The notes: generated by a model not told the origin, from the sequence alone. 32,760 nucleotides of DNA from Marinilabiliaceae bacterium (GCA_009777175.1 WRMI01000034.1:1-32760), one strand, 5' to 3'; counted from the stretch's first letter, positions 8,801-16,989 are shown. Numbers and translations are program-made.

Positions 8801-9830
8801 TGTTATGTTTCAATATAATCAGATAATTGATGAGGATAATCTAGGGAAGCAATATGATGATTGTTTGTTATTTTGGGATGTAAGTTTAAGCCCACGCGAC
8901 CCGGTTCCTACTCCTCAATATATTGACAATAACTATTGGGGAGAACATTTTGACCCTTATGATGATCTTTATCCTTATGATTATTTAATTTGGGATCCAG
9001 TTTGGAAACCCAAATCATCTACCCGTACTGCTGTTGATATTTACAACGAAGGCTTACAATATTTTGCAAACGAGGATTTTGTTGATGCAGAGGCATCATT
9101 TATAGAGTTAATCGAAGAGCATGCTCAAACCAATTTTGCTCGCGCTGCCATGCACGAACTATATGCCTTGCGGCAGTCTACTGATTTTAACTTTGATGGT
9201 TTGAAAAACTATTATTCAACTTTCACAGAGTCAGATTCAACTCTTTATGAAACGGCACAATTTTTGGCAACCCGCTGTAATATAAAACTAAAAGAGTGGC
9301 AACCTGCAATAGATTGGTACGAAAACCGCATCGAAAATCCGCCAAGTTATCCAGATTCTGTCTTTGCAGTAATAGATTTGGGAGATATCTATCTAATGAT
9401 AGAGTCAGACGACATGGAATTAAAATCAAAAGAGTTGATATTCAGTCGTTTTCCAGAGTTAAAACCAAAATCAAAAGTAACTTTTGAAAGCACCAAAAGT
9501 GCATTATTAGCAACACTACCACAAAAGCAAACGCTCAAACCCACTCCACCCATTGCAGTTGGCAACGAAAAAGGGTATTTAGGACAAAATATTCCAAACC
9601 CTGCACGTGTTAGCACAACCGTTGAGTATGCAATCTACATTGATGGCAATGTAGAAATCAAACTTTTCAATTCATTGGGTCAGTTGGTAGAAACATTTTC
9701 AGAAGGAACAAAAGAAGTAGGTATTTACAGCGTAGAAATCCCACTTTCAAAAATTCCCGAAGGATTCTATCATTATGCTTTGTATATCAATGGCGAGAGA
9801 GTTGAAGCGAAGACGCTGGTTAGGAATTAG
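5889..9830 (+). CDS. Gingipain-like (C25) pseudopeptidase, beta-helix, TPR-like, T9SS tail
   Basis: A 1313-residue secreted protein. Its signal peptide ends at about Ala19-Gln20. A propeptide-like region (about 20-250) precedes a C25-type domain (about 266-660) with ADYLIICADDF, YVLLVGDV, IPSDYYFS, GRFSVQNEEH and a final LLGDPALNIF, all matching the family pattern. The expected catalytic GHG motif reads GNG (Asn519), and the ACVNGDF-type motif reads TIVGGDF (Ile551 at the Cys position), so peptidase activity is not expected. Residues about 670-1040 look like a parallel beta-helix, about 1046-1190 are TPR-like (YNEGLQYFANEDFVDAEASF), and 1229-1313 are a sorting tail (GYLGQNIPNPA...YHYALYINGERV). 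The stop TAG begins a tandem repeat array, and a strong terminator follows at 10012. A surface binding or scaffold role is inferred. Confidence 0.85.
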   Translation: MKTIVTFVFALILTISVSAQSWVGFSRSEPAHSEINVLTSNNQEVIVEVSVAGIYTLDTLINGTAYRRLILPGGGLPKTAQIGHPELQNLFYKFAAPICDDTDVSVNVVSRQTLPNCLVYPVPEINYIDNGQGVIEMEEVFHFDVNAYNTPRGNEPLAFVYSDGQIRDQRYKEVSFNPFEYDPQSQTLSVVDKLEITLSFINPTGNIQVNTGIFNKVVAGALLNYKDTGVSALINDKAFERPGFVPGNIDWITISPDTSVACQIVADYLIICADDFYDPLDTLSQVLKLAEHRAFYNGFDIAIVNVEDILGADFYYEGNTYDPYGDPDEYKTEQQIRTFIRRVYEGGNANNTGDGRLGYVLLVGDVADSLENAMLPTAYDHPYINGWDSQIIPSDYYFSCIKKNSSGAYSEDGVLFMGRFSVQNEEHLENMVEKTLFFEQEYTFDNWRNSVGFTTERIMYDDPICNISTNNYYISLLNNGWDYSIVDSYELNHDVNLIRSLSLDYMNDGVIFSQIYGGNGDINSGNSLYKPIYETGLNNYDKPAFFSTITIVGGDFTFDECLGEFLTRFSPTKGAVGFFGPSDRIGYSNFSVPIITDEFMSLQHIIPKCLFNDTISISVAGELLLTSKMLNVNGGWYPYGLTQAKFAMTLLGDPALNIFATGYQITQDATITCPTVINFPLPVRNNATITIPENCTLTFSDRGSLIIEKDGNLVIEDNAEINVDPSGVNNSITIAGGGLSVGTGVTFSDFEGGLILKSNQDVYFDKNIQYDFDGVTFNNTDVIHSNSRLVVSNSTFSNSDLSTTSSHSTIDDCIFVQSSVVSEQMGFLSPTLLDRPGMSVYNNNFVGIDKNTALQINGSSRTSITDNEIQGYEKGISMHNCGFSLYQVPIGPPIINDEIHNNTIYECGIGMELYNVIADLKANQIYDNHRGVALYNNSYTAFNNDVTPVLTPQIIRDNDELEFYISQNSFPVMFQYNQIIDEDNLGKQYDDCLLFWDVSLSPRDPVPTPQYIDNNYWGEHFDPYDDLYPYDYLIWDPVWKPKSSTRTAVDIYNEGLQYFANEDFVDAEASFIELIEEHAQTNFARAAMHELYALRQSTDFNFDGLKNYYSTFTESDSTLYETAQFLATRCNIKLKEWQPAIDWYENRIENPPSYPDSVFAVIDLGDIYLMIESDDMELKSKELIFSRFPELKPKSKVTFESTKSALLATLPQKQTLKPTPPIAVGNEKGYLGQNIPNPARVSTTVEYAIYIDGNVEIKLFNSLGQLVETFSEGTKEVGIYSVEIPLSKIPEGFYHYALYINGERVEAKTLVRN

Positions 9831-10008
9831 TGGTTAGTAGTCAGTAGTCGGTAGTCGGTAGTCAGTAGTCAGTAGTGAGTAATGAGTAGTGAGTAATGAG
9901 TAGTGAGTAATGAGTAGTGAGTAGTGGATAGTGTGTACTGAATACTGAATACTGAATACTAAATACTGAATACTAAATACTGATAACTGATAACTGATGA
10001 CTGAAAAC
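9828..10008 (+). repeat. Composite tandem repeat array starting at the stop codon
   Basis: From the stop codon, the plus strand reads TAGTGGT and TAGTAGTC units, then GAGTAATGAGTAGT units, then CTGAATA/CTAAATA units, then CTGATAA/CTGAAAA units. This order and orientation relative to the gene match the block 3' of the Fn3 gene. It ends just before the terminator hairpin. Confidence 0.85.
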
Positions 10009-10011
10009 TAT

Positions 10012-10046
10012 AAGAGGGGCACAGATTTGTGCTCCTCTTTTTATTT
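10012..10046 (+). terminator. Strong intrinsic terminator of the C25-like gene
   Basis: A 12-base-pair stem (10012-10023 with 10028-10039, one G-T pair, GATT loop) runs into TTTTTATTT. It lies about 180 bases after the stop codon, so the repeat array is predicted to be transcribed as 3' UTR. Confidence 0.85.
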
Positions 10047-10051
10047 GTGAT

Positions 10052-10171
10052 TTATTTTGTCAGTCTCATTGGATTTTCGAAAAAATAAAACCTACTTTCT
10101 TGTCTTTTAGATGTCGTATTATTTTCTTGAACAATTCCGTATGACACAGCCGTTTCTGCAAAGTTGCCGAT
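10052..10171 (-). pseudogene. Possible 3' remnant of an unidentified coding sequence
   Basis: On the minus strand a frame stays open from 10171 to a TAA at 10052-10054, giving about 39 residues ending YFFENPMRLTK, of normal protein-like composition. There is no start codon or upstream body: repeat sequence (about 10172-10200) and then the DUF5686 stop lie ahead of it. It may be the tail of a gene whose front was lost. No family was recognised, and chance cannot be excluded. Confidence 0.3.
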
Positions 10172-10203
10172 AACTAACCACTCACCACTAACCACTATTT
10201 TAA

Positions 10204-12612
10204 TCAAAGCGCAAACCCCATCCCAATGGTTATAGCCATATTATCAATTAGATTTTGTTGTTGATACGGTCCAAAACGATAATGAACGCCTACTCCATAT
10301 TTTAGAAATAACATTTTTAAAAGTCCTGCATAAATACCTGCTTCGTAATAGCCTTTGTTATAACTATTTATACTATATTTTGGGTCATATTTATTTTTAT
10401 CTATATCACCAAAACCTGCAGAAAGCATAAAAGTAAAATCGGGTTTAAATTTGCGAGCGCTATTTAGTCGGGTATAGAATGTATTTCGCCAAAAAATATT
10501 GCAATATCTGTCTGCGGCAAATTCATTGGGACGCATAACTGCAAAATAATAAGGCACTTCTATATTAAATAATTCGTCAACATTAACGCCAAAATAGCTA
10601 AAAGTTTTTGATAAAGGCACGTCATCACCAAAAATATATCCTCCCGTTACTCTGATAGTACTTTTAAATGCCTCATAAATATGGAAACGCTGTTCAATTT
10701 GTAAATTTAATTTTATATATTCAAACTTCTCAATTTCAGTTCCTTCAGCATAACTAATATTTGTCCAAATATATGGAAATTTTGTTCCGTTGGACATTAA
10801 TCCAAATGGATACATATATGTAAATGTTTCTTTATGAGCCCATTTAAGTTTTAAACCATATTCGTGATGCGAAAATTTTGGCAAAATATTTGTTTCTATT
10901 GTTGGATTTTTCACTTCCAAAAAAGTATACATCATTGTTGGAGTAACATCCGAATATTGATAAAAAATATTTGCTTTAAAATATTTTAAAAATCTTGTTG
11001 TAAACGAGCCATGCAAAGAATTAGACATATCCATTGTTTTAGTTAAATAACCAGAAAGGTCTGCCATTAAGAAATCAACTCTTGAGTCAAGGAATTTCAC
11101 TGTTCCTGTTGTAATATTGCGCTTTTCCCACTGAAACCTTAAATCAGAGTCCCATTTGGGATTTACTTTCATTCGCATACCCGCACCGTAGTTATTATCT
11201 TTTGATTTGAAACTACGGTAATAAAATCCGCCAACACTAATAAAATCAGAGATTTTGTCGCTTGTCCAAAGCCCGAGACCAAGTTTCAGACCTTCGTAGA
11301 GGTTATAACCGATGGTTTTATCTAATTCCAATTTGAGATACCCCATTGGTATAAATCCTTCAGTCATTGCTTTAATCAGGTTAACATAAATTCTATCTAT
11401 TCTGTAAGCCATCACAAGACTGTCAATAAATTGGTATGTTGCTGAATCTTTTGCAGTTAGCGGAAGCCTAAACTGTTCCATGTTAAGATTTTTATTATAA
11501 GTTTCGTCTATTAGAGTAATTGCAGAAAACTCTTTTTTGGAAAGTTCGGGGTTAAGTTCCACATTCATAACGCTGCTTTTACTTTGAGCATAGATCAGAG
11601 GGGTATTTGCTGATGGATTTCCCCCGAATGCTGCCGCTTTAAAGTCCAATCGGCTTTCCAAATGTTCGGGAAACCACTGTTGGTCATCAACGTTTTGATA
11701 AGTTTGTTTCACCCAAAAGTCGAATTCACGTTCACTAACTTTTGCATTCACGGTTTTAATTCCATAAGAGGGAACGTGAATATGCATTGTGCCTTCCATT
11801 CCTTTGATATTTGCATTTTGTCGCGGTCGAAAAGAGATATAATAAAGTGTGTCGCCCCTCATATCTATTAGCGTATCTTCGGGCAAAAACAGATATCTTT
11901 GCAATCCGGGCTTTGAGACGGGATTCATATAATTATTGTCGAAAAGCGTAACATAATCTTTGTAAAAAGTGAACGACTGCATTTGAGCGGGAAGCGCACC
12001 AAAAATCGGATATTCAAATCCACTGACACGGCTCGAAATTATTCGTTCGTTATCTTTGTCAGGTGCAATATGCTTTTTCTCTGATACTGATTCTATTAGT
12101 AGAATATGGGAACGAGACACAAAATCATTCATAATAGTATCTCTTTTTGAAATGGAGGAAGTATCTACAGAAAAATTCATCTTGTGATAAATCAGACATT
12201 TATAGTCGCATGCGGTATTAGCATCATTGATATCTCGATGTTCATACACTTTTTTCATTAGAGTAAGCGCAGGGTTTTCACCGGGAAAAACTTGAACTTC
12301 TGCTAATTGAAAATCTTTTTGAATAAGTTTAACTCGTATAAAACTTTCTGAAACAGGTACTTCTATTGTTTCTGTTTCATATCCGAGGCAACTGATTCTA
12401 AAAATTAGTTCGGAACTACTTCTTTTAACAGAAAATCTACCATCAAGTCCTGAAACTGTTCCTCTGATTCCATCCCCAAACGCAATATTTGCAAAAGGAA
12501 TTGGTTCGTTAGTTTTTTTGTCAATAACAATGCCTGATAGAGTATATTGGGCAAAAAGAGTTGTTGGAATTAAAAAGGAAAATAGAAAATAAAAAAGTAA
12601 TATTTTTTTCAT
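10204..12612 (-). CDS. DUF5686-family outer-membrane protein with CarboxypepD_reg-like domain
   Basis: An 802-residue protein starting at MKKILLFYF. An upstream in-frame ATG (12630) would add six residues encoded by the edge of a GCCACGAATTACAC-type repeat and would precede the signal peptide, so the later start is preferred. The signal peptide ends near TLFAQ. Residues about 25-110 form a carboxypeptidase-regulatory-like beta-sandwich (LSGIVIDKKTNEPIPFANI, GLDGRFSV, SCLGYET), followed by the DUF5686 body (NPALTLMKKVYEHRDIN) and a C-terminal half rich in alternating aromatic strands ending IGMGFAL, typical of an outer-membrane barrel. The domain pair is standard in Bacteroidota; the function is unknown. 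A repeat array begins six bases after the stop. Confidence 0.85.
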   Translation of the reverse strand: MKKILLFYFLFSFLIPTTLFAQYTLSGIVIDKKTNEPIPFANIAFGDGIRGTVSGLDGRFSVKRSSSELIFRISCLGYETETIEVPVSESFIRVKLIQKDFQLAEVQVFPGENPALTLMKKVYEHRDINDANTACDYKCLIYHKMNFSVDTSSISKRDTIMNDFVSRSHILLIESVSEKKHIAPDKDNERIISSRVSGFEYPIFGALPAQMQSFTFYKDYVTLFDNNYMNPVSKPGLQRYLFLPEDTLIDMRGDTLYYISFRPRQNANIKGMEGTMHIHVPSYGIKTVNAKVSEREFDFWVKQTYQNVDDQQWFPEHLESRLDFKAAAFGGNPSANTPLIYAQSKSSVMNVELNPELSKKEFSAITLIDETYNKNLNMEQFRLPLTAKDSATYQFIDSLVMAYRIDRIYVNLIKAMTEGFIPMGYLKLELDKTIGYNLYEGLKLGLGLWTSDKISDFISVGGFYYRSFKSKDNNYGAGMRMKVNPKWDSDLRFQWEKRNITTGTVKFLDSRVDFLMADLSGYLTKTMDMSNSLHGSFTTRFLKYFKANIFYQYSDVTPTMMYTFLEVKNPTIETNILPKFSHHEYGLKLKWAHKETFTYMYPFGLMSNGTKFPYIWTNISYAEGTEIEKFEYIKLNLQIEQRFHIYEAFKSTIRVTGGYIFGDDVPLSKTFSYFGVNVDELFNIEVPYYFAVMRPNEFAADRYCNIFWRNTFYTRLNSARKFKPDFTFMLSAGFGDIDKNKYDPKYSINSYNKGYYEAGIYAGLLKMLFLKYGVGVHYRFGPYQQQNLIDNMAITIGMGFAL

Positions 12613-12635
12613 TGGTTTGTTTTTAGCCACGAATT

Positions 12636-12745
12636 ACACTAATTATCACGAATTAATATTTGATTTACAAATTAGACGCATTTAACTAACGAATTATCAC
12701 GGATTTTTTATCTTTTTATATATTTAGCCACTAATTACACTACAG
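12636..12745. repeat. GCCACGAATTACAC-type interspersed repeats
   Basis: Related copies of AGCCACGAATTACACTAATT and ACGAATTATCACGGATT are spread over this spacer (12637-12660, 12690-12708 and 12725-12742). They resemble a widespread intergenic repeat class rather than coding sequence. Confidence 0.6.
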
Positions 12746-12860
12746 TTCACTACTGACTACTGACTACTGACTACTGACCACTGATTACTGACTACTGATT
12801 ACTGACTACTGATTACTGACTACTAACAACTAACTACTAACTACTAACAACTGACTACTT
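12745..12860 (-). repeat. TAGTCAGTAATCAG tandem array entering the HicB-like gene
   Basis: On the minus strand, TAGTCAG/TAATCAG/TAGTTAG units start inside the last codons of the HicB-like gene and run about 115 bases downstream. The stop codon TAG (12844-12846) is part of the array. Confidence 0.8.
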
Positions 12861-13065
12861 TTCTCATCATCAATGCCACTAATTTACAGTAATATTTCTC
12901 TAAAAATTTTTCTCTTTGATATTCCAAAACCAATTCAATGGCATCCTTCATATTCTCCATTAAATCTTCAATATTTTCTCCTTGGCTTATTGCCTGTGGT
13001 AGCTGCTCACACTGGCCTGTCAACCAACCATCTTCATTCTTTTCAATATAAATATTATATTTCAT
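12844..13065 (-). CDS. Orphan HicB-like antitoxin-family protein
   Basis: A 73-residue protein starting MKYNIYIEKNEDGWLTGQC. An ATG three codons earlier (13074) is possible but less typical. The N-terminal 50 residues match the HicB/UPF0150 fold: YIEKNEDGWLTGQCEQLPQAISQG, then a helix ENIEDLMENMKDAIELVLE. HicB proteins normally neutralise the HicA mRNA nuclease, but no HicA-like gene is adjacent and no DNA-binding domain is present, so it may be a solitary member of unknown role. The last four residues (VVSC) are encoded by the tandem repeat that follows, suggesting the original C-terminus was replaced. A -7-like TATTTTTG (minus strand, 13087-13094) lies just upstream without a clear -33 element. 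Confidence 0.7.
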   Translation of the reverse strand: MKYNIYIEKNEDGWLTGQCEQLPQAISQGENIEDLMENMKDAIELVLEYQREKFLEKYYCKLVALMMRKVVSC

Positions 13066-13086
13066 AAAAAACAATTAAAATTTCTA

Positions 13087-13094
13087 CAAAAATA
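13087..13094 (-). promoter_or_regulatory. Possible -7 box of the HicB-like gene
   Basis: The minus strand reads TATTTTTG, with a predicted transcript start near 13081. This would leave about 16 bases to the ATG at 13065 and supports that start over 13074. No -33 TTG is seen at the expected distance. Confidence 0.35.
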
Positions 13095-13140
13095 TATTTT
13101 TTTCTGTGTCTGTCGTCTTATTTCCGAAAATTGCAGATAA

Positions 13141-13197
13141 CTCACTCTCTTATTCATTCGTTCTCTCATTTACTCATTCCCTCATTCTCATTTTAAA
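13141..13197 (-). repeat. GAATGAGT-type repeat 3' of the esterase gene
   Basis: On the minus strand, GAATGAGG, GAATGAGT, AAATGAGA and GAATAAGA units follow the esterase stop codon after about 13 bases. Confidence 0.7.
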
Positions 13198-13207
13198 TGA
13201 TGTATCA

Positions 13208-14527
13208 TTATTTTTCAAATTCAAGCAAATTTGATTCTTCAATTTTATCAATAAAAATTATTGCATCAAAAAAATCTATCAATCTTGCTTTTAAATACTT
13301 ATAATCATAAGCGGCTCCAATGGAATAAAAACTTTGGACAGAACGAAGATAATCGATTACCATTCGTGTTTCTGCTTTTGATGAGTGTAAATCAATGAAA
13401 TATAAAGGCTTATTTGCTTGTTGAAGCAAATGTGTAAGTGAATATTGTTCTGGGGGAGTTACCTCTAGTTTAGATAAATGATAATCATTTTCGGGGTCAA
13501 ATCCCATAAAATGTCCACTCCCAAATTGAGTACCGATAAAATAATAGTCATCATCAAAAATTTCACTCAAATAATAACCTGTATAAAAATCTTCCTCCCA
13601 AATTTCATAAAATCCTTGTGTCGATAAAGTTCTTTCTCGGGGTTCTAATTGATGCGATTTGCCTAAGTGTCCGTTGTGGGCAAATAAAATAATTTTACTT
13701 TTTTCCCCTTCAAAAGTTTTAATCCATTTTACCAATTCGGCATTATTGGCATCTCTTAATCTGATGGATTGACCATAACTGCTATTTATCCTTTGCAATT
13801 CATTAGAAAGAATCCATATCCTCTCTGCTGAATATTCATACTCGTTGAAACCCGCAGCATAAACAAAATCCTTTCTGTTAGATAAATGTATTTCCGTCAG
13901 CCGAGATACGATTTGCATCACCGAGTCTTTAAGCGCAGCGGGAAAACTTCTAAATGATCCTATTGTGTTTTTTTCAAAAATTTGGATAAGCGTGGCTGTT
14001 AGATTTTCGGCTTCTTTATTGGTTTTTTTATAATACTTTAACATATCTTCCACTAAATCTATATTTGACTGAACGTCAAAACCATAAAGAATTACGGGAT
14101 TATCGGAATTTTGGTTATACTTTTTTATCCATTTTATAAAATCCAACATTTCTGTAGAATTGGTAAAAAAGTGACCTTGTTTGAGGATTTGCTCAATATC
14201 GCCTTCGCCTGTTTGCAAAAAATGATTGATACGTAATCCTATGTTAAATGACATTTCAAACGCTACAATATTAAAAGCGTTATTTTCTATCAGTGTTTTA
14301 GCGACATCAAATCGTACATTGTTAATAGTTTTTGAGCCGTGTATACATTCTCCTAATCCAATTATAGTTTTATCGCGCAAGACATCTGCTAATTCTCTTA
14401 ATCCCTGACCATTCAGTTCAATAGAATTTTCATTAATCCATTTTGCAAATTGGATAGTGTCAATTATTTGTGCGAATTGTATTTCAGCAACAAATAAGAT
14501 GATGATTGATAATGATAATTTTTTCAT
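13208..14527 (-). CDS. Erythromycin esterase-like hydrolase (secreted)
   Basis: A 439-residue protein of the erythromycin esterase family (PF05139-like). The signal peptide ends near IQFAQ (residue 20). Family motifs are GLGECIHGSK (Glu60, His63), VAFEMSF (Glu91) and FAHNGHLGKS (His284, His287). The 28-residue spacing from His63 to Glu91 fits the catalytic His-Glu pair known in Ere enzymes. Family members include macrolide esterases and many environmental hydrolases of unknown substrate, so resistance should not be assumed. A periplasmic location is inferred. It shares its strand with the M3 peptidase upstream, but 227 bp with repeats and a weak hairpin separate them, so it is probably a separate transcript. 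Confidence 0.8.
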   Translation of the reverse strand: MKKLSLSIIILFVAEIQFAQIIDTIQFAKWINENSIELNGQGLRELADVLRDKTIIGLGECIHGSKTINNVRFDVAKTLIENNAFNIVAFEMSFNIGLRINHFLQTGEGDIEQILKQGHFFTNSTEMLDFIKWIKKYNQNSDNPVILYGFDVQSNIDLVEDMLKYYKKTNKEAENLTATLIQIFEKNTIGSFRSFPAALKDSVMQIVSRLTEIHLSNRKDFVYAAGFNEYEYSAERIWILSNELQRINSSYGQSIRLRDANNAELVKWIKTFEGEKSKIILFAHNGHLGKSHQLEPRERTLSTQGFYEIWEEDFYTGYYLSEIFDDDYYFIGTQFGSGHFMGFDPENDYHLSKLEVTPPEQYSLTHLLQQANKPLYFIDLHSSKAETRMVIDYLRSVQSFYSIGAAYDYKYLKARLIDFFDAIIFIDKIEESNLLEFEK

Positions 14528-14583
14528 ATTCGTTAAAAATTTTATTTATTAAACAACATATTTATTTTATATTTAAAAATTTT

Positions 14584-14600
14584 AAGGTGGCTTTCACCTT
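14584..14600 (-). terminator. Weak hairpin between M3 peptidase and esterase genes
   Basis: AAGGTG (14584-14589) pairs with CACCTT (14595-14600) around a five-base loop. On the minus strand it is followed by AAAATTTTTAAAT. It could end the M3 peptidase transcript, but the stem is short and the T-run imperfect. Confidence 0.35.
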
Positions 14601-14644
14601 TTGTTTGCAACACTTGTAAGATATTTTTTTAATCGTTTCAAATA

Positions 14645-14757
14645 ATAAATCTCTCAAAGTTTCTCTCATTCCCTCATTCTCTCACTACTCACCTCTCACC
14701 ACTCACCACTCACCACTCACTACTCATTACTCACTACTCACTACTCATTACTCACTA
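14645..14757 (-). repeat. TAGTGAGTAATGAG array starting at the M3 stop codon
   Basis: On the minus strand, TAGTGAGTAATGAG units begin with the stop codon TAG (14755-14757). They pass into GAGTGGT units and then GAATGAGG/GAATGAGA units, ending near 14645. Confidence 0.85.
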
Positions 14758-16881
14758 CTCAACGAGCCCACTCCTTATTAATAAGGGTTTCATATCGGGT
14801 TCTTGACCTCTGAATTTAACATATAAATCCATTGGATGCTCTGTTCCTCCTTTTGACAAGATGTTATTTCTGAAACTATCTGCTGTTTTTTGGTCAAAGA
14901 TTCCGTTTTGTTTAAAAAGATCAAATGCGTCAGCGTCAAGTACTTCTGCCCACTTATAACTATAATAACCGGCAGCGTATCCACCAGAAAAAACATGTCT
15001 GAACGATGTACTTATGGAATTTTCTTCAACGTCTGGAAATAGTTCTGTTTTTGCGAGGGCGTTTTTTTCAAATTGTTGGACATCTCCTTCATATTTTTCT
15101 TTAAGCGAGTGCCACGCCATATCATTGAAACCAAAACTTAATTGACGCACAAATAAGTATCCACTTTGGAAATTACCTGCGTCTATTATTTTATTAATCA
15201 GGTCGTCAGGAATTGCTTCGCCAGTTTGGTAATGAATAGCAACGTCTTTAAGCCACTCTTTTTCAAATGCCCAATTTTCCATAATTTGAGAGGGTAGTTC
15301 TACAAAATCTTGATAAACACTTGTTCCTGCGAGGCTCTGGTATGTAACGTTACTAAAAATTCCGTGAAGGGCATGACCAAATTCATGTAAAAAAGTAACA
15401 AATTCAGAATGTGTTAATAATGAAGGAGTTCCGTCAACGGGAGGAGTAAAATTACATACAATAGTAATATGAGGACGTATATTGTTATTATCAATTATTT
15501 TTTGTTCTTTATAAACTGTCATCCACGCACCTCCTCTTTTTGTACTACGTGGATGAAAATCGAGATACAAAACTGCAAGGAAGGAACCATCTTTATCAAA
15601 TACTTCAAACGCTTTAACGTCAGGGTGATAGGTCTGAATTTCTGAATTTTGTTTATAACTAATTCCCCATAATTTATTAGTCAAATTAAAGATACCCGAT
15701 GTTGCTCTTTGCAATTCAAAATATGGCTTTGTCATTTCGTCAGTAAGGTTGAATTTAGACTCTTTCAATTTTTCTGAATAATATGAAAAGTCCCAACGTT
15801 GAATTTTCTCATCAAAACCTAATTTTTTGGCAAAATTTTCAACTTCGATTACTTCTTTTTGTGCAAAAGGAAACGATGCATCTAAAAGTTGATCTAAAAA
15901 TTCATTAACTTTATCGGTTGTTTGTGCCATTCTTTCTTCGATGGTATAATCTGCAAATGTTTCATATCCTAATAGTTGTGCCACTTCGTTACGTAACGAA
16001 CTAATTTTTAAGATATTATCTTTATTATCAAATTTGTTATTTTTGTTGCATCGAGTGGCAAAAGCCATAAATAGTTCTTTTCGAAGGTTTCTGTTATCGG
16101 CATATTTCATAAAAGCCGTATAACTTGGAGCATCCAAAGTGAAAATCCATCCTTCTAAATTTTCGTTTTGAGCTTCTTCAGCGGCGGCATCTCGTGCAAA
16201 AGTGGGAATACCCGACATATCATCAGGGTTAGTGATATGAAGTTTGTACTCATTTGTTTCGTTCAATAAATTTTCGCCGAATGTAACCGTAAGTGTTGCT
16301 AATTGAGACGTTGCTTTTCGATATTTATCTTTTGCTTCCTTGTCTAAAAGAGCGCCTTTGCGAACAAAATTTTTGAAACAATTATCTAAAAGTTTTTTTT
16401 GTTCGGAATTAAGATTTGTAACTTCTTTTGTTTCAAAGACTTGATTGTAAACAATTTTAACACGCTCAAAAAGTTGTTCGTTAAGATAGATGTCGTTGTT
16501 GTAGTCAGATAACATTGGAGAAATTTCTCGTGCGATTTCCTTTATTTCATCGTTGGTTTCGGCACTATTTAGGTTGAAAAAAATACGCTGTATCCTATTT
16601 AACAACTCCCCGGAACTTTCAATTGCTTCAATCGTATTTTCGAACGTTGGCGGCGTTGTATTAGTGACAATTTCATTTATTTCCGCTCTACCTAACTCCA
16701 TTGCCGTCAAAAATGCAGGCATAAAATGTTCTGACTTAATTTCATTAAAAGGAACAGTGCCATGAGGAGTGTTGAACTGATTGAGTAAAGGATTATTTAT
16801 ATCCATAACTACTTGATTTTTAAAAGAATATAATAGGCTTACTACTAAAAGTAAGCCTATAAAAAAATTTTTTTTATACAT
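14755..16881 (-). CDS. dcp: M3-family zinc oligopeptidase (peptidyl-dipeptidase Dcp type)
   Basis: A 708-residue metallopeptidase of family M3 that cleaves short peptides, Dcp-like by length and by its N-terminal region (NPLLNQFNTPHGTVPFNEIKSEHFMPAF). The zinc site is HEFGHALHG with His499, Glu500 and His503, and Glu528 in DFVELPSQ is the third ligand. The signature FRHVFSGGYAAGYYSYKWAEVLDADAF-like region is complete near the C-terminus. An N-terminal hydrophobic segment (FFIGLLLVVSLLYSF) suggests export to the periplasm or membrane anchoring, unlike cytoplasmic Dcp of E. coli. A well-formed promoter lies upstream at 16932-16961, divergent from that of the AAA-ATPase gene. The stop codon is the first unit of a tandem repeat. 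Confidence 0.9.
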   Translation of the reverse strand: MYKKNFFIGLLLVVSLLYSFKNQVVMDINNPLLNQFNTPHGTVPFNEIKSEHFMPAFLTAMELGRAEINEIVTNTTPPTFENTIEAIESSGELLNRIQRIFFNLNSAETNDEIKEIAREISPMLSDYNNDIYLNEQLFERVKIVYNQVFETKEVTNLNSEQKKLLDNCFKNFVRKGALLDKEAKDKYRKATSQLATLTVTFGENLLNETNEYKLHITNPDDMSGIPTFARDAAAEEAQNENLEGWIFTLDAPSYTAFMKYADNRNLRKELFMAFATRCNKNNKFDNKDNILKISSLRNEVAQLLGYETFADYTIEERMAQTTDKVNEFLDQLLDASFPFAQKEVIEVENFAKKLGFDEKIQRWDFSYYSEKLKESKFNLTDEMTKPYFELQRATSGIFNLTNKLWGISYKQNSEIQTYHPDVKAFEVFDKDGSFLAVLYLDFHPRSTKRGGAWMTVYKEQKIIDNNNIRPHITIVCNFTPPVDGTPSLLTHSEFVTFLHEFGHALHGIFSNVTYQSLAGTSVYQDFVELPSQIMENWAFEKEWLKDVAIHYQTGEAIPDDLINKIIDAGNFQSGYLFVRQLSFGFNDMAWHSLKEKYEGDVQQFEKNALAKTELFPDVEENSISTSFRHVFSGGYAAGYYSYKWAEVLDADAFDLFKQNGIFDQKTADSFRNNILSKGGTEHPMDLYVKFRGQEPDMKPLLIRSGLVE

Positions 16882-16931
16882 AAAGTTATTTGTTTAATCG
16901 TTTAAAAAAAGAAAATTTTTAAAAAAGAGTG

Positions 16932-16961
16932 CAAAGTTAAAACAAAAATATTCATCTGCAA
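16932..16961 (-). promoter_or_regulatory. Promoter of the M3 peptidase gene
   Basis: On the minus strand, TTG at 16959-16961 and TAACTTTG at 16932-16939 are separated by 19 bases. The predicted start near 16927 gives a leader of about 46 bases. Confidence 0.7.
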
Positions 16962-16989
16962 AATATATTAGTGAAAAATAAAATTATTT

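Noticed and set aside
13208..14527. Interpretation as a macrolide resistance determinant
   Set aside because: The family is broad and mostly of unknown substrate; catalytic-type residues alone do not show antibiotic hydrolysis.
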